From Bacteroidota bacterium (GTDB lineage Bacteria > Bacteroidota > Bacteroidia > Chitinophagales > Chitinophagaceae), in NCBI GenBank assembly GCA_023386395.1, contig JAEWJV010000296.1, forward strand, positions 1 to 9,353: a DNA stretch of 9,353 bases. The letters are read 5' to 3'. Below are positions 1-7,162 of this stretch, one piece after another (position 1 is the stretch's first letter; each line of letters begins with the position of its first letter). A program made the translations under genes and the position numbers. The notes beneath the pieces were generated by a model. That model saw only the letters and a list, made by a program, of their open reading frames with translations, was not told where the DNA came from and searched no databases.

Positions 1-2027
1 AAGCATCCAAGCCGGTTATGGAAGGCAAGGGCGTATTGTTTAAAATCTTTGCTGATATAGATGTGTTTGATATAGAACTGAACACTACCAATCCAGACGA
101 ATTTGTGAAAGTGGTAAAAGCGCTGGAGCCCACGTTTGGCGGCATTAACCTGGAAGACATAAAAGCCCCTGAATGTTTTGAGATTGAAAGAAGGTTGAAA
201 GAAGAATTGAAGATACCGGTTATGCACGATGACCAGCATGGCACCGCCATCATATCGGGTGCGGCTTTGCTGAATGCATTGGAACTGGTGGGCAAGGATA
301 TTGCAAAAGTTAAGTTTGTAATAAGCGGCGCAGGCGCATCTGCTATCTCCTGTTGCAAAATATATATTGCGCTTGGCGCTGATGTACGTAACATGTATAT
401 GTTCGACAGTAAGGGATTGATTACAAAATCCCGTACCGGCCTTGACGAAAACAAGCAATTTTTTGCGCAGGATGTGCAACCGCAAAGTCTTGAAGAAGCC
501 ATGCATGGCTGCGATGTATTTATCGGCCTCTCCAAAGGAAATGTAGTAAGTAAAGAAATGCTGAAATCAATGGCGGAAAAACCAATTGTTTTTGCATTGG
601 CCAATCCCACGCCTGAAATTGCCTATGACGATGCCATTGAAGCAAGACCTGATGTGATCATGGCCACGGGCCGGAGTGATTACCCCAACCAGGTAAATAA
701 TGTGCTGGGTTTTCCTTATATCTTTCGCGGTGCGCTTGATGTGCGTGCTACTGCTATTAATGAAGCTATGAAACTGGCGGCCGTGAAAGCATTGGCAGCA
801 CTCGCAAAAGAACCTGTGCCCGATATTGTGAATGTGGCCTACAACGAAAGCCATTTACATTACGGCCCTTCTTATATCATTCCCAAACCTATGGATCCGC
901 GGCTGCTTGTTACTGTTTCACCCGCTGTGGCAAAAGCTGCCATAGAAAGCGGCGTGGCAAAATATCCCATCACCAATTGGGAAGCTTACGAAACACAATT
1001 GTATAAGCGCCTTGGCACTGATGATAATATTCTTCGCTTTATCATTAATAAAGCAAAACAAAACCCGCAGCGCGTGGTATTTGCTGAAGCAGAAAATATT
1101 AAAATACTGAAAGCGGTGCAGGTTGTAAAAGATGATGGTATTGCCATCCCTATTTTATTAGGTAATGAAAAACGCATACAAAAAATAATTGAAGAGAATA
1201 ACCTGCCTTTGAAAGATGTACAGATCATTGATCCCAAGAGTGAAGAAATGGATGCGAAGTGTATGGAATTTGGCGATATATATTTTGAGAAAAGAAAACG
1301 CAGCGGTTTTAATTTATATGAAGCAAGACAGGTAATGCGGGAACGTACTTATTTCGGCTGCATGATGGTAGCACAGGGTGAAGCCGATGCCATGATATCT
1401 GGCCTTACGCGGCGCTATCCTGATACCGTAAAACCTGCACTGGAAATTATAGGTATGGAATCCGGCGTTAAGAGAATGGCAGGCATGTACATCATGCTTA
1501 CTAAAAAAGGCCCGTTGTTTTTTGCAGACACTACGCTCAATTTCAATCCCAATGTTGAACAATTAAAAGATATTACGTGCCTCACGGCAGAAGCGGTCAA
1601 AAATTTTAATATCAAACCACGTGTGGCTATGTTGTCTTATTCCAATTTCGGAAGCAGTTCTTCGCCAGAGGCTAAACTCGTGCGCAGCGTGGTAGAGCAG
1701 GTAAAAAAAGAAAAACCGGGCTTTGTGATTGATGGCGAAATACAGGCTGCTGTTGCATTTGACCGGGATTTGCTGAAGGAAAATTATCCTTTCTCCGATT
1801 TTGTAAATGAATCGCCTAATGTATTGATATTCCCTAACCTGGCAGCCGGCAATATTGCCTATCATTTAATGCAGGCAGTTGGCGGCGCAGAAGCAGTAGG
1901 CCCGGTATTGCTGGGCTTAAAAAAGCCAGTGCATGTATTGCAATTAGGAAGTTCTGTAAGGCAAATTGTAAACATGGTGGCAATAGCTGTTTGGGATGCG
2001 CAGATAAAATGTGTTAAGGAAAAATAA
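1..2027 (+). CDS. maeB: NADP-type malic enzyme with C-terminal phosphotransacetylase-like domain, 5' end outside window
   Basis: Oxidative decarboxylation of malate to pyruvate and CO2, making NAD(P)H in the cytoplasm. The reading frame is open from position 3 and has no start here; compared with the roughly 760 residues usual for MaeB, about 80-90 N-terminal residues are missing. Numbering from the Met at position 18, the metal-ligand motif NLEDIKAPE (E46, D47) and the HDDQHGTA motif (D72) are intact. The Rossmann glycine loop SGAGASA is at 103-109 and is followed by FDSKG near 129-133. The TGRSDYPNQVNN motif typical of the family is also present. From about residue 345 a phosphotransacetylase-like domain follows, with ADTTLNFNPN, LSYSNFGSS, DGEIQAA and FPNLAAGNIAY. 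In the known MaeB family this domain is regulatory, binding acetyl-CoA rather than acting as an enzyme. NADP rather than NAD preference is inferred from family membership. The gene ends with TAA and is followed by a 228-bp gap before the next start. Confidence 0.96.
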   Translation, partial: ASKPVMEGKGVLFKIFADIDVFDIELNTTNPDEFVKVVKALEPTFGGINLEDIKAPECFEIERRLKEELKIPVMHDDQHGTAIISGAALLNALELVGKDIAKVKFVISGAGASAISCCKIYIALGADVRNMYMFDSKGLITKSRTGLDENKQFFAQDVQPQSLEEAMHGCDVFIGLSKGNVVSKEMLKSMAEKPIVFALANPTPEIAYDDAIEARPDVIMATGRSDYPNQVNNVLGFPYIFRGALDVRATAINEAMKLAAVKALAALAKEPVPDIVNVAYNESHLHYGPSYIIPKPMDPRLLVTVSPAVAKAAIESGVAKYPITNWEAYETQLYKRLGTDDNILRFIINKAKQNPQRVVFAEAENIKILKAVQVVKDDGIAIPILLGNEKRIQKIIEENNLPLKDVQIIDPKSEEMDAKCMEFGDIYFEKRKRSGFNLYEARQVMRERTYFGCMMVAQGEADAMISGLTRRYPDTVKPALEIIGMESGVKRMAGMYIMLTKKGPLFFADTTLNFNPNVEQLKDITCLTAEAVKNFNIKPRVAMLSYSNFGSSSSPEAKLVRSVVEQVKKEKPGFVIDGEIQAAVAFDRDLLKENYPFSDFVNESPNVLIFPNLAAGNIAYHLMQAVGGAEAVGPVLLGLKKPVHVLQLGSSVRQIVNMVAIAVWDAQIKCVKEK

Positions 2028-2163
2028 GCTGAGGCATTAGCCCGGCAAGAGAAAAAAAATTAAAAGACATTGCTAAAGCAAGCCATTGGAAACTTTGCTT
2101 TGCTAAATTCACATTAACTACTCTACAAACAACACAGAATCTGTATTATTATTGTTTAACCTG

Positions 2164-2199
2164 GAATGAAATAACCAAAATAATTTTGTTATTTCATTC
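2164..2199 (+). promoter_or_regulatory. 36-bp near-perfect palindrome: possible operator or maeB terminator
   Basis: GAATGAAATAAC at 2164-2175 is the exact reverse complement of GTTATTTCATTC at 2188-2199. After one mismatch, three more pairs (2177-2179 with 2184-2186) leave a four-base centre, ATAA. In all, 15 of 16 arm positions pair. The right arm contains the TTTG (2185-2188) of the predicted -33 box, which suggests an operator. The plus strand is T-rich just after it (2200-2210), so a terminator hairpin for maeB is the competing reading, although the stem is AT-rich. The symmetry is certain; the function is not. Confidence 0.5.
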
Positions 2200-2216
2200 T
2201 TTATTATTTTACTTTG
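2185..2216 (+). promoter_or_regulatory. Bacteroidota-type promoter for the membrane protein gene
   Basis: TTTG at 2185-2188 and TTACTTTG at 2209-2216 are separated by 20 bp. This fits the Bacteroidota housekeeping promoter (TTTG near -33, TAnnTTTG near -7) with one mismatch in the -7 box. Transcription would start near 2221-2225, about 30-35 bases before the ATG at 2256. A perfect TAATTTTG also occurs at 2181-2188 but has no TTG box at the right distance upstream. Confidence 0.5.
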
Positions 2217-2255
2217 TATTTCAAAGTACTTTTAAACAGATCAAATATCGTCGCA

Positions 2256-2822
2256 ATGAAATCACAAAAAAGTTTATCCCGGCCTGTTTTTTGGGTAGCA
2301 GCAATAACCCTGCTTTTACTGGCTATACCATTTATAGCCATGCAGTTTTCAAACGAAGTAAACTGGAGCATATCAGATTTTATTATCATGGGATTACTGA
2401 TATTCAGTACAGGATTATCTTACGTATTAGTTACAAGATCTTCTTCCAGCTTTACGTACCGGGCTGCTTTTGCGCTTGCTGTCGGCACCACGTTTTTATT
2501 AATATGGGTTAATCTCGCCGTTGGGCTTATTGGCTCCGGGCCTAATACAGCCAACCTTATGTATGCAGGCATTGTGGGCATTGTTATTATCGGCACCTTC
2601 CTCTCCCGCTTTGCCAGCAAAGGCATGAAGCATGTAATGTTCCTTGCAGCTTTTGCACTGGCAATATGTGCCGGCATACAGTTGCTGGCCAAAATGTATG
2701 AGGATGCAGGCAGCTCTGTAACAGAGATTATTATGGTGAATGCATTCTTTGCCATGCTCTATGTTATTTGCGGCCTCCTGTTCAGGCATATAGCATTAAA
2801 GCAGCCGCCTGCTGCAGCATAA
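2256..2822 (+). CDS. Six-helix integral membrane protein of unknown function, 188 aa
   Basis: Function not recognised. The frame is open back to a TTG at 2214, but that codon lies inside the predicted -7 box, so the ATG at 2256 is chosen; it gives a basic N-terminus MKSQKSLSR. Hydrophobic stretches at about residues 11-29, 41-60, 68-92, 100-119, 124-145 and 156-176 suggest six transmembrane helices. The short loops contain few charges, and the tail is Ala/Pro-rich. The segment WVNLAVGLIGSGPNTANLMYAG (residues 84-105), joining helices 3 and 4, resembles a conserved patch I recall from uncharacterised bacterial membrane proteins; this is memory, not a search. No catalytic or transport motif is visible. 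It has its own promoter and stands alone between maeB and the peptidase gene, so context gives no clear role. Confidence 0.85.
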   Translation: MKSQKSLSRPVFWVAAITLLLLAIPFIAMQFSNEVNWSISDFIIMGLLIFSTGLSYVLVTRSSSSFTYRAAFALAVGTTFLLIWVNLAVGLIGSGPNTANLMYAGIVGIVIIGTFLSRFASKGMKHVMFLAAFALAICAGIQLLAKMYEDAGSSVTEIIMVNAFFAMLYVICGLLFRHIALKQPPAAA

Positions 2823-3035
2823 CTTTATACATGTAGACATATAGTCTTCTTAGCGAACAGCAGCAATCTCTATAGCTATACATTCAACTGAGCAAAGCAA
2901 AATCAGCAGCACGAAAAACTGATGCGCTATCCATTGCATAATGTGGGCTGAATAATAAGCGCATAACAAACCCTTCTGTCTCTCATGCTAAAAACTTATT
3001 TTGCACTTTTTGTATTATAAACTGAATGTTTCAAC
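2823..3035. other. Intergenic region upstream of the S9 peptidase gene
   Basis: No ORF of note. A 7-bp inverted repeat (ATGCGCT at 2922-2928, AGCGCAT at 2958-2964) is spaced by 29 bases, too far apart to be a convincing terminator. A -7-like box lies near the right end. No clear terminator for the membrane protein gene is seen. Confidence 0.5.
2996..3003 (+). promoter_or_regulatory. Possible -7 box for the S9 peptidase gene
   Basis: TTATTTTG matches TAnnTTTG except at the second base, the same deviation as in the promoter upstream of the membrane protein. It would give a leader of about 25-30 bases before the ATG at 3036. The -33 partner is poor: only TTCTG at 2974-2978, 17 bp upstream. Confidence 0.3.
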
Positions 3036-5192
3036 ATGAGAAAAATTTCCTTGCTCCTGCTTGCTGCATGTGTATCCGGTGCTGGTTTTGCGCAAAAAGA
3101 TTCTGTAACCATAAGCGATTATGCACGTGCTGAAAAAATGTTATCTGCCCATCTTACGCCATATATCTATAACAGTGTGAGTTATGGCAAATGGATAAAC
3201 GACAACCAATATGCTTATCAAACCCGCACAGCACAGGGCGTCGGTTACGTTATGGTTGATGCTGCCAAAGGAACACGCACCAGCTTAACTGATAAGCCTG
3301 GAGGCCTTGGCAGCAATACATACGGCTCCCATGGTAAAGAAGTACTTTCTCCTGATGGTAAAAAAGCAGTATTTATAAAAGACTATAATTTGTGGGTAAG
3401 GGATGTTGTCACCAACCAGCTTACACAGCTTACAACAGATGGCGTTGAATATTACGGTTATGCAACCGACAATGCCGGCTGGACGCATTCTGATAATGCC
3501 ATTGTAAGATGGTCGCCCGATTCTAAAAAAATTGCCACTTTTCAGCAGGATGAGCGCAAGGCTGGTGATATGTATCTCGCTACTACTAATGTTGGGCATC
3601 CCATATTGCAGCATTGGAAATACCCACTGCCGGGCGATACTAATATTATCATGATTGAAAGGGTGGTGATTGATGTTGAAAATCCTAAAGTGATCCGCCT
3701 TCAGATTCCACCTGATCCGCACCGTGCCACTTTGAGTGATGATATTTCAAGCAGTGGCACATTTGATGATATAAGCTGGAGCGATGATGGTTCTCAGTTT
3801 GCTTTTGTTTCTACTTCAAGAGATCATAAAATTGAAAAGGTGCGTATAGCGGATGCCAACACCGGCGCTGTACGCGAAGTGTTCGAAGAAAAGGTACCCA
3901 CGCAATATGAATCGGGCTGGGGTTCTATTAACTGGAAATATTTACCAGGCACAAAAGAGATCATCTGGTTTTCAGAACGTGATAACTGGGGCCATTTATA
4001 CCTGTATGATGCAACAACAGGCAAGCTCAAAAATCAAATTACAAAAGGCGATTGGGTGGTTACGCAAATGCTGCATGTCGATGAAAAAAACAGGGCGATT
4101 TATTTTCTTGCCAACGGGCTCGACACTGCCAATCCTTATTTCACGCATTTTTATAAAATTGGTTTTGATGGAAAGAAAATGGTGTCACTTACGCCGGAAA
4201 CAGGCCATCACAGGATTACCTTATCACCTTTAAAGAATTATTTTATTGATGATTATTCACAGCCTGACGTTCCCAATACAGTCGTGTTGAGTAATGCAAA
4301 CGGAAAGGTTATTACAACACTGGAAAAAACAGATATCAGCCCGCTAAAAGCAATTGGCTGGCAGCCACCAAAACCTATAACCTTAAAAGCGCATGATGAC
4401 ACTACCAATATTTATGGGCTGGTATTTACGCCGTCTAATCTTGATCCCTCCAAAAAATATCCTGTTGTCGTATATATCTATCCCGGCCCGCAAGGTGGAA
4501 GCATCGGTGATAATTGGGGCTTCTCTCCTGCCAGGGGCGATAACCAATCGCTGGCCGAACTGGGTTTCGTAGTGGTTGCCATTGAAGGAACGTCCAACCC
4601 GCTGCGTTCCAAATCTTATCATGATATGAGTTACGGCTTCATGGCCGAAAATACTTTGCCCGACCAGATTACCAGCGTAAGGCAACTGGCTGCACGCTAT
4701 GCTTATATTGATACAAACCGTGTAGGTATCTGGGGCCACTCCGGCGGCGGTTTTGCCACAGCCTGCGCCATGTTTAAATTTCCTGACTTTTTTAAAGTGG
4801 GCATTTCAGAATCGGGTAATCACGATAACCGCAATTATGAAGATGACTGGGGCGAGAGATATATCGGCCTGCTTGTAAAAGATGCTTCAGGAAAGGATAA
4901 TTATGAAGCACAGGCCAACCAGGTTTATGCAGGTAATCTTAAAGGAAAATTGTTGTTGGCGCATGGCATGCTGGATGATAATGTTCCTCCATATAATACA
5001 CTGCTGGTGGTTGAAGCGCTGGAGAAGGCAAACAAAGATTATGATCTTATCATCTTCCCCAATAGCCGTCACGGCTACGGGCCATATTCTTATTATATGA
5101 TGCGCCGCCGCTGGGATTATTTTGTAACGAATTTATTAGGCGCCGCACATCCCAAGGAATATAAATTATCCAATTCAATGGGTGGAAGATAA
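3036..5192 (+). CDS. Exported S9-family serine peptidase, DPP IV-like
   Basis: A prolyl-oligopeptidase-clan peptidase (MEROPS family S9), 718 residues. The N-terminus (MRKIS, then a hydrophobic run, ending AGFAQ) is a signal peptide with probable cleavage after Ala19, placing it in the periplasm or outside. L9-A10-A11-C12 also fits a lipobox, but would make an unusually short signal. Residues about 90-430 form the DPP IV-type beta-propeller, with WSPDSKKIA near 157-165 and DERKAG from 172. Residues about 470-710 are the alpha/beta-hydrolase domain. The triad is Ser569 in GHSGGG, Asp647 in HGMLDDNVPP and His679 in SRHGYG; Tyr482 in YPGPQ is the likely oxyanion-hole tyrosine. Ser-Asp and Asp-His spacings of 78 and 32 equal those of human DPP4 (630, 708, 740). 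The Glu-Glu pair that anchors the substrate N-terminus in true DPP IV is not seen in the corresponding stretch (137-149), so specificity is open. It converges on the T6SS operon and shares its terminator region. Confidence 0.93.
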   Translation: MRKISLLLLAACVSGAGFAQKDSVTISDYARAEKMLSAHLTPYIYNSVSYGKWINDNQYAYQTRTAQGVGYVMVDAAKGTRTSLTDKPGGLGSNTYGSHGKEVLSPDGKKAVFIKDYNLWVRDVVTNQLTQLTTDGVEYYGYATDNAGWTHSDNAIVRWSPDSKKIATFQQDERKAGDMYLATTNVGHPILQHWKYPLPGDTNIIMIERVVIDVENPKVIRLQIPPDPHRATLSDDISSSGTFDDISWSDDGSQFAFVSTSRDHKIEKVRIADANTGAVREVFEEKVPTQYESGWGSINWKYLPGTKEIIWFSERDNWGHLYLYDATTGKLKNQITKGDWVVTQMLHVDEKNRAIYFLANGLDTANPYFTHFYKIGFDGKKMVSLTPETGHHRITLSPLKNYFIDDYSQPDVPNTVVLSNANGKVITTLEKTDISPLKAIGWQPPKPITLKAHDDTTNIYGLVFTPSNLDPSKKYPVVVYIYPGPQGGSIGDNWGFSPARGDNQSLAELGFVVVAIEGTSNPLRSKSYHDMSYGFMAENTLPDQITSVRQLAARYAYIDTNRVGIWGHSGGGFATACAMFKFPDFFKVGISESGNHDNRNYEDDWGERYIGLLVKDASGKDNYEAQANQVYAGNLKGKLLLAHGMLDDNVPPYNTLLVVEALEKANKDYDLIIFPNSRHGYGPYSYYMMRRRWDYFVTNLLGAAHPKEYKLSNSMGGR

Positions 5193-5227
5193 TATTGTTA
5201 TTTATTATTGAAGATTGATACCTTGTT

Positions 5228-5267
5228 TTAATATAAGAGGCCTGCAACAACAGGCCTCTTATATTAA
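5228..5267. terminator. Bidirectional hairpin between convergent genes
   Basis: Positions 5228-5244 pair perfectly with 5251-5267, giving a 17-bp stem with a six-base loop (CAACAA). The core is GC-rich (AGGCCTG/CAGGCCT) with AT-rich ends. It lies 35 bp after the peptidase stop codon and overlaps the tssP stop codon (5264-5266). The T tracts beyond the stem are weak on both strands, so termination may rely on the AT-rich stem base. Confidence 0.75.
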
Positions 5268-6580
5268 TTGCGCTTCTTACCAAGCTTTATTCCCAATATC
5301 TTTCTTGGCTGGCTGTAAGTTACCAGTATGTTTGTTTCGCAATTAGGATTATTAGGATCATGAATAATTTTCGCTGATTCTACTGTAACATCTTTTGCTG
5401 ATTGCAGGCGTTTGCAAAGCTCCGATAAAGTAATTGCCTTTTTCTCAGAATTGGCTTTAACCAATGTTCCTTCGCCGCCGCAAAAAGACTGGGCAACTTT
5501 CTGAACCGTTACATTCGGGTCTCCCTTAGCTACCTTCGTAAGCAATGTTTTCAAATTTGCATCAGTCAGGCTTTTCCGCGTAGCGTTATCAGCCTGGTTT
5601 GGTGCGTTAGCGTCCGCTACTCCGTTAGAAGCGATGTAAGTAAACTGTGGTGAAGAAGCAGGCGACGGGCCGTTTTCTGTCGTTACCGTAACAGGCCCGG
5701 TCTGGCTGCCTTCGCCAACAATGGCTGTAATTTCTGTTGGCGAAACTATTTGAAATGATTTTGCTTCAATACCGCCAAAGCTCACCGACTTCGTTCCATT
5801 AAAAAAGCTGCCCATAATGGTTACGTTTGTACCGGGCCCACCGCTGGTTGGGTAAATGGAATTAACAGCGGGCGGAATCTGTATTGACCGTGCCGGCAAA
5901 GATTCCATTTCTCCTGTTGCATTATTGCCTGCAGATTTTTTAGGCAGTACCACGACGGTTTTTGTATATCGTTTGTTGCCATCTATGGTTAGCGTTATCA
6001 TTTGCACGCCATCTTTATAAAAATTAAAATCAACGCCGGAAGTGGTTTTCACATCAGGCGAGCCTGACAAGTTCCACTGGTAGCTATAGCTCGCTTTGAT
6101 TAATGTGCTAAAATGCGCCGATAATCCTGCCGTTACAGTATCTGCACCAATTATGGGAATTGCCCCAAACTGCGCCGAATCTTTCCGCCTGGCAGGCCTG
6201 GAAATTATGCTGATTGCAACAGTTTGCAGGCACTTATCATTCTGTATGCACGAAACCGTAAAATCGCCTTCTTTTAAAAAACTATGCTGCATTACAGGTT
6301 TGCCTGTTTGTTCGCGGGCACCATCACCAAAGTTCCAGCGTAATTTATCTGCCGATGTTGCCGGAACAGAAAAAGTAATGGATTCCCCCACATAAAATAC
6401 ATTATTCGTTTGCTGTCTTAAGCCGGATGTAGCAATTTCAAACGCAGAGCAATTAACATGCGTTGCCAGTTTAAAACTTAAAAAAGATGCAGAGCAAACA
6501 AACACTACCAGCATGGTTAACCACACGCTGTTGTCGAGGCCCAGTCTTGATTTTGTAAATATGGAAGTGGGATTTTTCAT
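5264..6580 (-). CDS. tssP: TssP-like T6SSiii envelope protein with PKD and IPT/TIG-like domains
   Basis: Probable TssP, a component of the Bacteroidota-only T6SS that is thought to help build an alternative to TssJLM. It has 438 residues. One transmembrane helix lies at about 19-38 after a short, basic, presumably cytoplasmic tail, so the rest should be periplasmic. Residues about 62-123 form a PKD-type domain (WNFGDGA at 82-88, then a GDFTV strand). Residues about 145-212 look like a second, degenerate PKD-like beta domain (YQWNLSG, then MITLTIDG). Residues about 237-316 match an IPT/TIG fold (PTSGGPGTNVTIMG, then VSFGG, then PQFTY). A polar linker follows, then a C-terminal domain (335-438) with Cys367, Cys389 and Cys414; Cys44, Cys111 and Cys117 are also outside the membrane, so disulfides are possible. 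The ATG at 6580 is 22 bp after the tssO stop. It is the last gene of the operon. The name rests on gene order and PKD content; a generic PKD/IPT protein is the alternative. Confidence 0.72.
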   Translation of the reverse strand: MKNPTSIFTKSRLGLDNSVWLTMLVVFVCSASFLSFKLATHVNCSAFEIATSGLRQQTNNVFYVGESITFSVPATSADKLRWNFGDGAREQTGKPVMQHSFLKEGDFTVSCIQNDKCLQTVAISIISRPARRKDSAQFGAIPIIGADTVTAGLSAHFSTLIKASYSYQWNLSGSPDVKTTSGVDFNFYKDGVQMITLTIDGNKRYTKTVVVLPKKSAGNNATGEMESLPARSIQIPPAVNSIYPTSGGPGTNVTIMGSFFNGTKSVSFGGIEAKSFQIVSPTEITAIVGEGSQTGPVTVTTENGPSPASSPQFTYIASNGVADANAPNQADNATRKSLTDANLKTLLTKVAKGDPNVTVQKVAQSFCGGEGTLVKANSEKKAITLSELCKRLQSAKDVTVESAKIIHDPNNPNCETNILVTYSQPRKILGIKLGKKRN

Positions 6581-6602
6581 AAATCATTCAACACGCTTAT
6601 TG

Positions 6603-7133
6603 CTAATAAGATTGATAAGGTGGCTTCATACCTACCTGGCTTGATAACTGCGCGATATAAGCATTGGCGCTGTTTATTCTTTGCATTAAATTAGCCTGCT
6701 CCGACTGCAGTTTGCCGATGTCGGGCGATTGTGACCTTAAATTCACAAGGCTGGAATTGGCGCTTTTCAGCTTATACAAAGCGTCTATCATCTTTGCATA
6801 AATATTATCATTGCCCGGCATTGCTTTTTCTTTGAATGCCTGCAGGTCGCTCATGGCCAATGTTATGCGGTTGTCAATAAGATCTGTTTGAACACTGGGA
6901 GCCTGGAGTGTATCAATCAATGTTTGCAGATCGGTAAGCTTGCCTGAAAACTGCGCCATGAATTTTTGTTCTTTCTGATATGCTGTTATCTCCTCCTTCA
7001 TTTTCCTGTTTTCTTCAAAAGGCACCTGCGTACTAAAAAATACCGTTACAACTATAACTGCTATTGTTATTATAAAAAATATCAGGAAGTTTAAAAAGGC
7101 TTTGCGCCTTTCAGGCTGGTTAACTGGTTTCAT
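6603..7133 (-). CDS. tssO: TssO-like T6SSiii single-pass membrane protein
   Basis: Probable TssO, an inner-membrane part of the Bacteroidota T6SS envelope complex. It has 176 residues, with a short basic cytoplasmic N-terminus (MKPVNQPERRK), one transmembrane helix at about 12-33, and a mostly helical, polar remainder expected in the periplasm. Charged or glutamine-rich heptad-like stretches at about 40-75 and 138-165 suggest coiled coils. The segment just after the helix (FFSTQVPFEENRKMKEE, 32-48) and the N-terminal ERRKAFLNFL pattern fit what I recall of TssO. The ATG at 7133 follows the tssK stop by 29 bp, and the TAG stop is 22 bp before tssP. No signal peptide cleavage site is evident, so the helix probably acts as an anchor. 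Size, topology and position between tssK and tssP support the name; sequence evidence alone is modest. Confidence 0.78.
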   Translation of the reverse strand: MKPVNQPERRKAFLNFLIFFIITIAVIVVTVFFSTQVPFEENRKMKEEITAYQKEQKFMAQFSGKLTDLQTLIDTLQAPSVQTDLIDNRITLAMSDLQAFKEKAMPGNDNIYAKMIDALYKLKSANSSLVNLRSQSPDIGKLQSEQANLMQRINSANAYIAQLSSQVGMKPPYQSY

Positions 7134-7162
7134 AGATCAATATGTTTATAATGAAATTATAC

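Larger units (their letters stand above)
2028..2255. other. Intergenic region between maeB and the membrane protein gene
   Basis: No credible ORF. It holds a weak inverted repeat (7 bp, AAAGCAA at 2075-2081 with TTGCTTT at 2095-2101), a nearby direct repeat TGCTAAA (2071-2077 and 2101-2107), a strong 36-bp palindrome at 2164-2199, and a promoter-like pair at 2185-2216. The maeB terminator is not obvious. The palindrome followed by T-rich sequence is the best candidate for one. Confidence 0.6.

Noticed and set aside
497..510. Perfect 14-bp palindrome AGCCATGCATGGCT
   Set aside because: It lies inside maeB coding sequence, encodes ordinary residues (EAMHGC), has no partner sites and is plausible by chance.
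2071..2107. Repeat TGCTAAA and short hairpin after maeB
   Set aside because: The stem is 7 bp without a following T run; likely chance in AT-rich sequence.
2186..2512. Plus-strand 108-residue reading frame with an alternative start
   Set aside because: It overlaps the palindrome, promoter and membrane protein gene in another frame. Its composition (many His, Tyr, Phe, Cys) is that of a shadow frame.
2922..2964. Inverted repeat ATGCGCT/AGCGCAT
   Set aside because: Only 7 bp with a 29-base gap and no T tract; too weak to call a terminator or operator.
3285..3722. Minus-strand 145-residue frame opposite the peptidase gene
   Set aside because: It is antisense to a well-supported peptidase, its Cys/His/Ile-rich composition is typical of a shadow frame, and no family is recognised.
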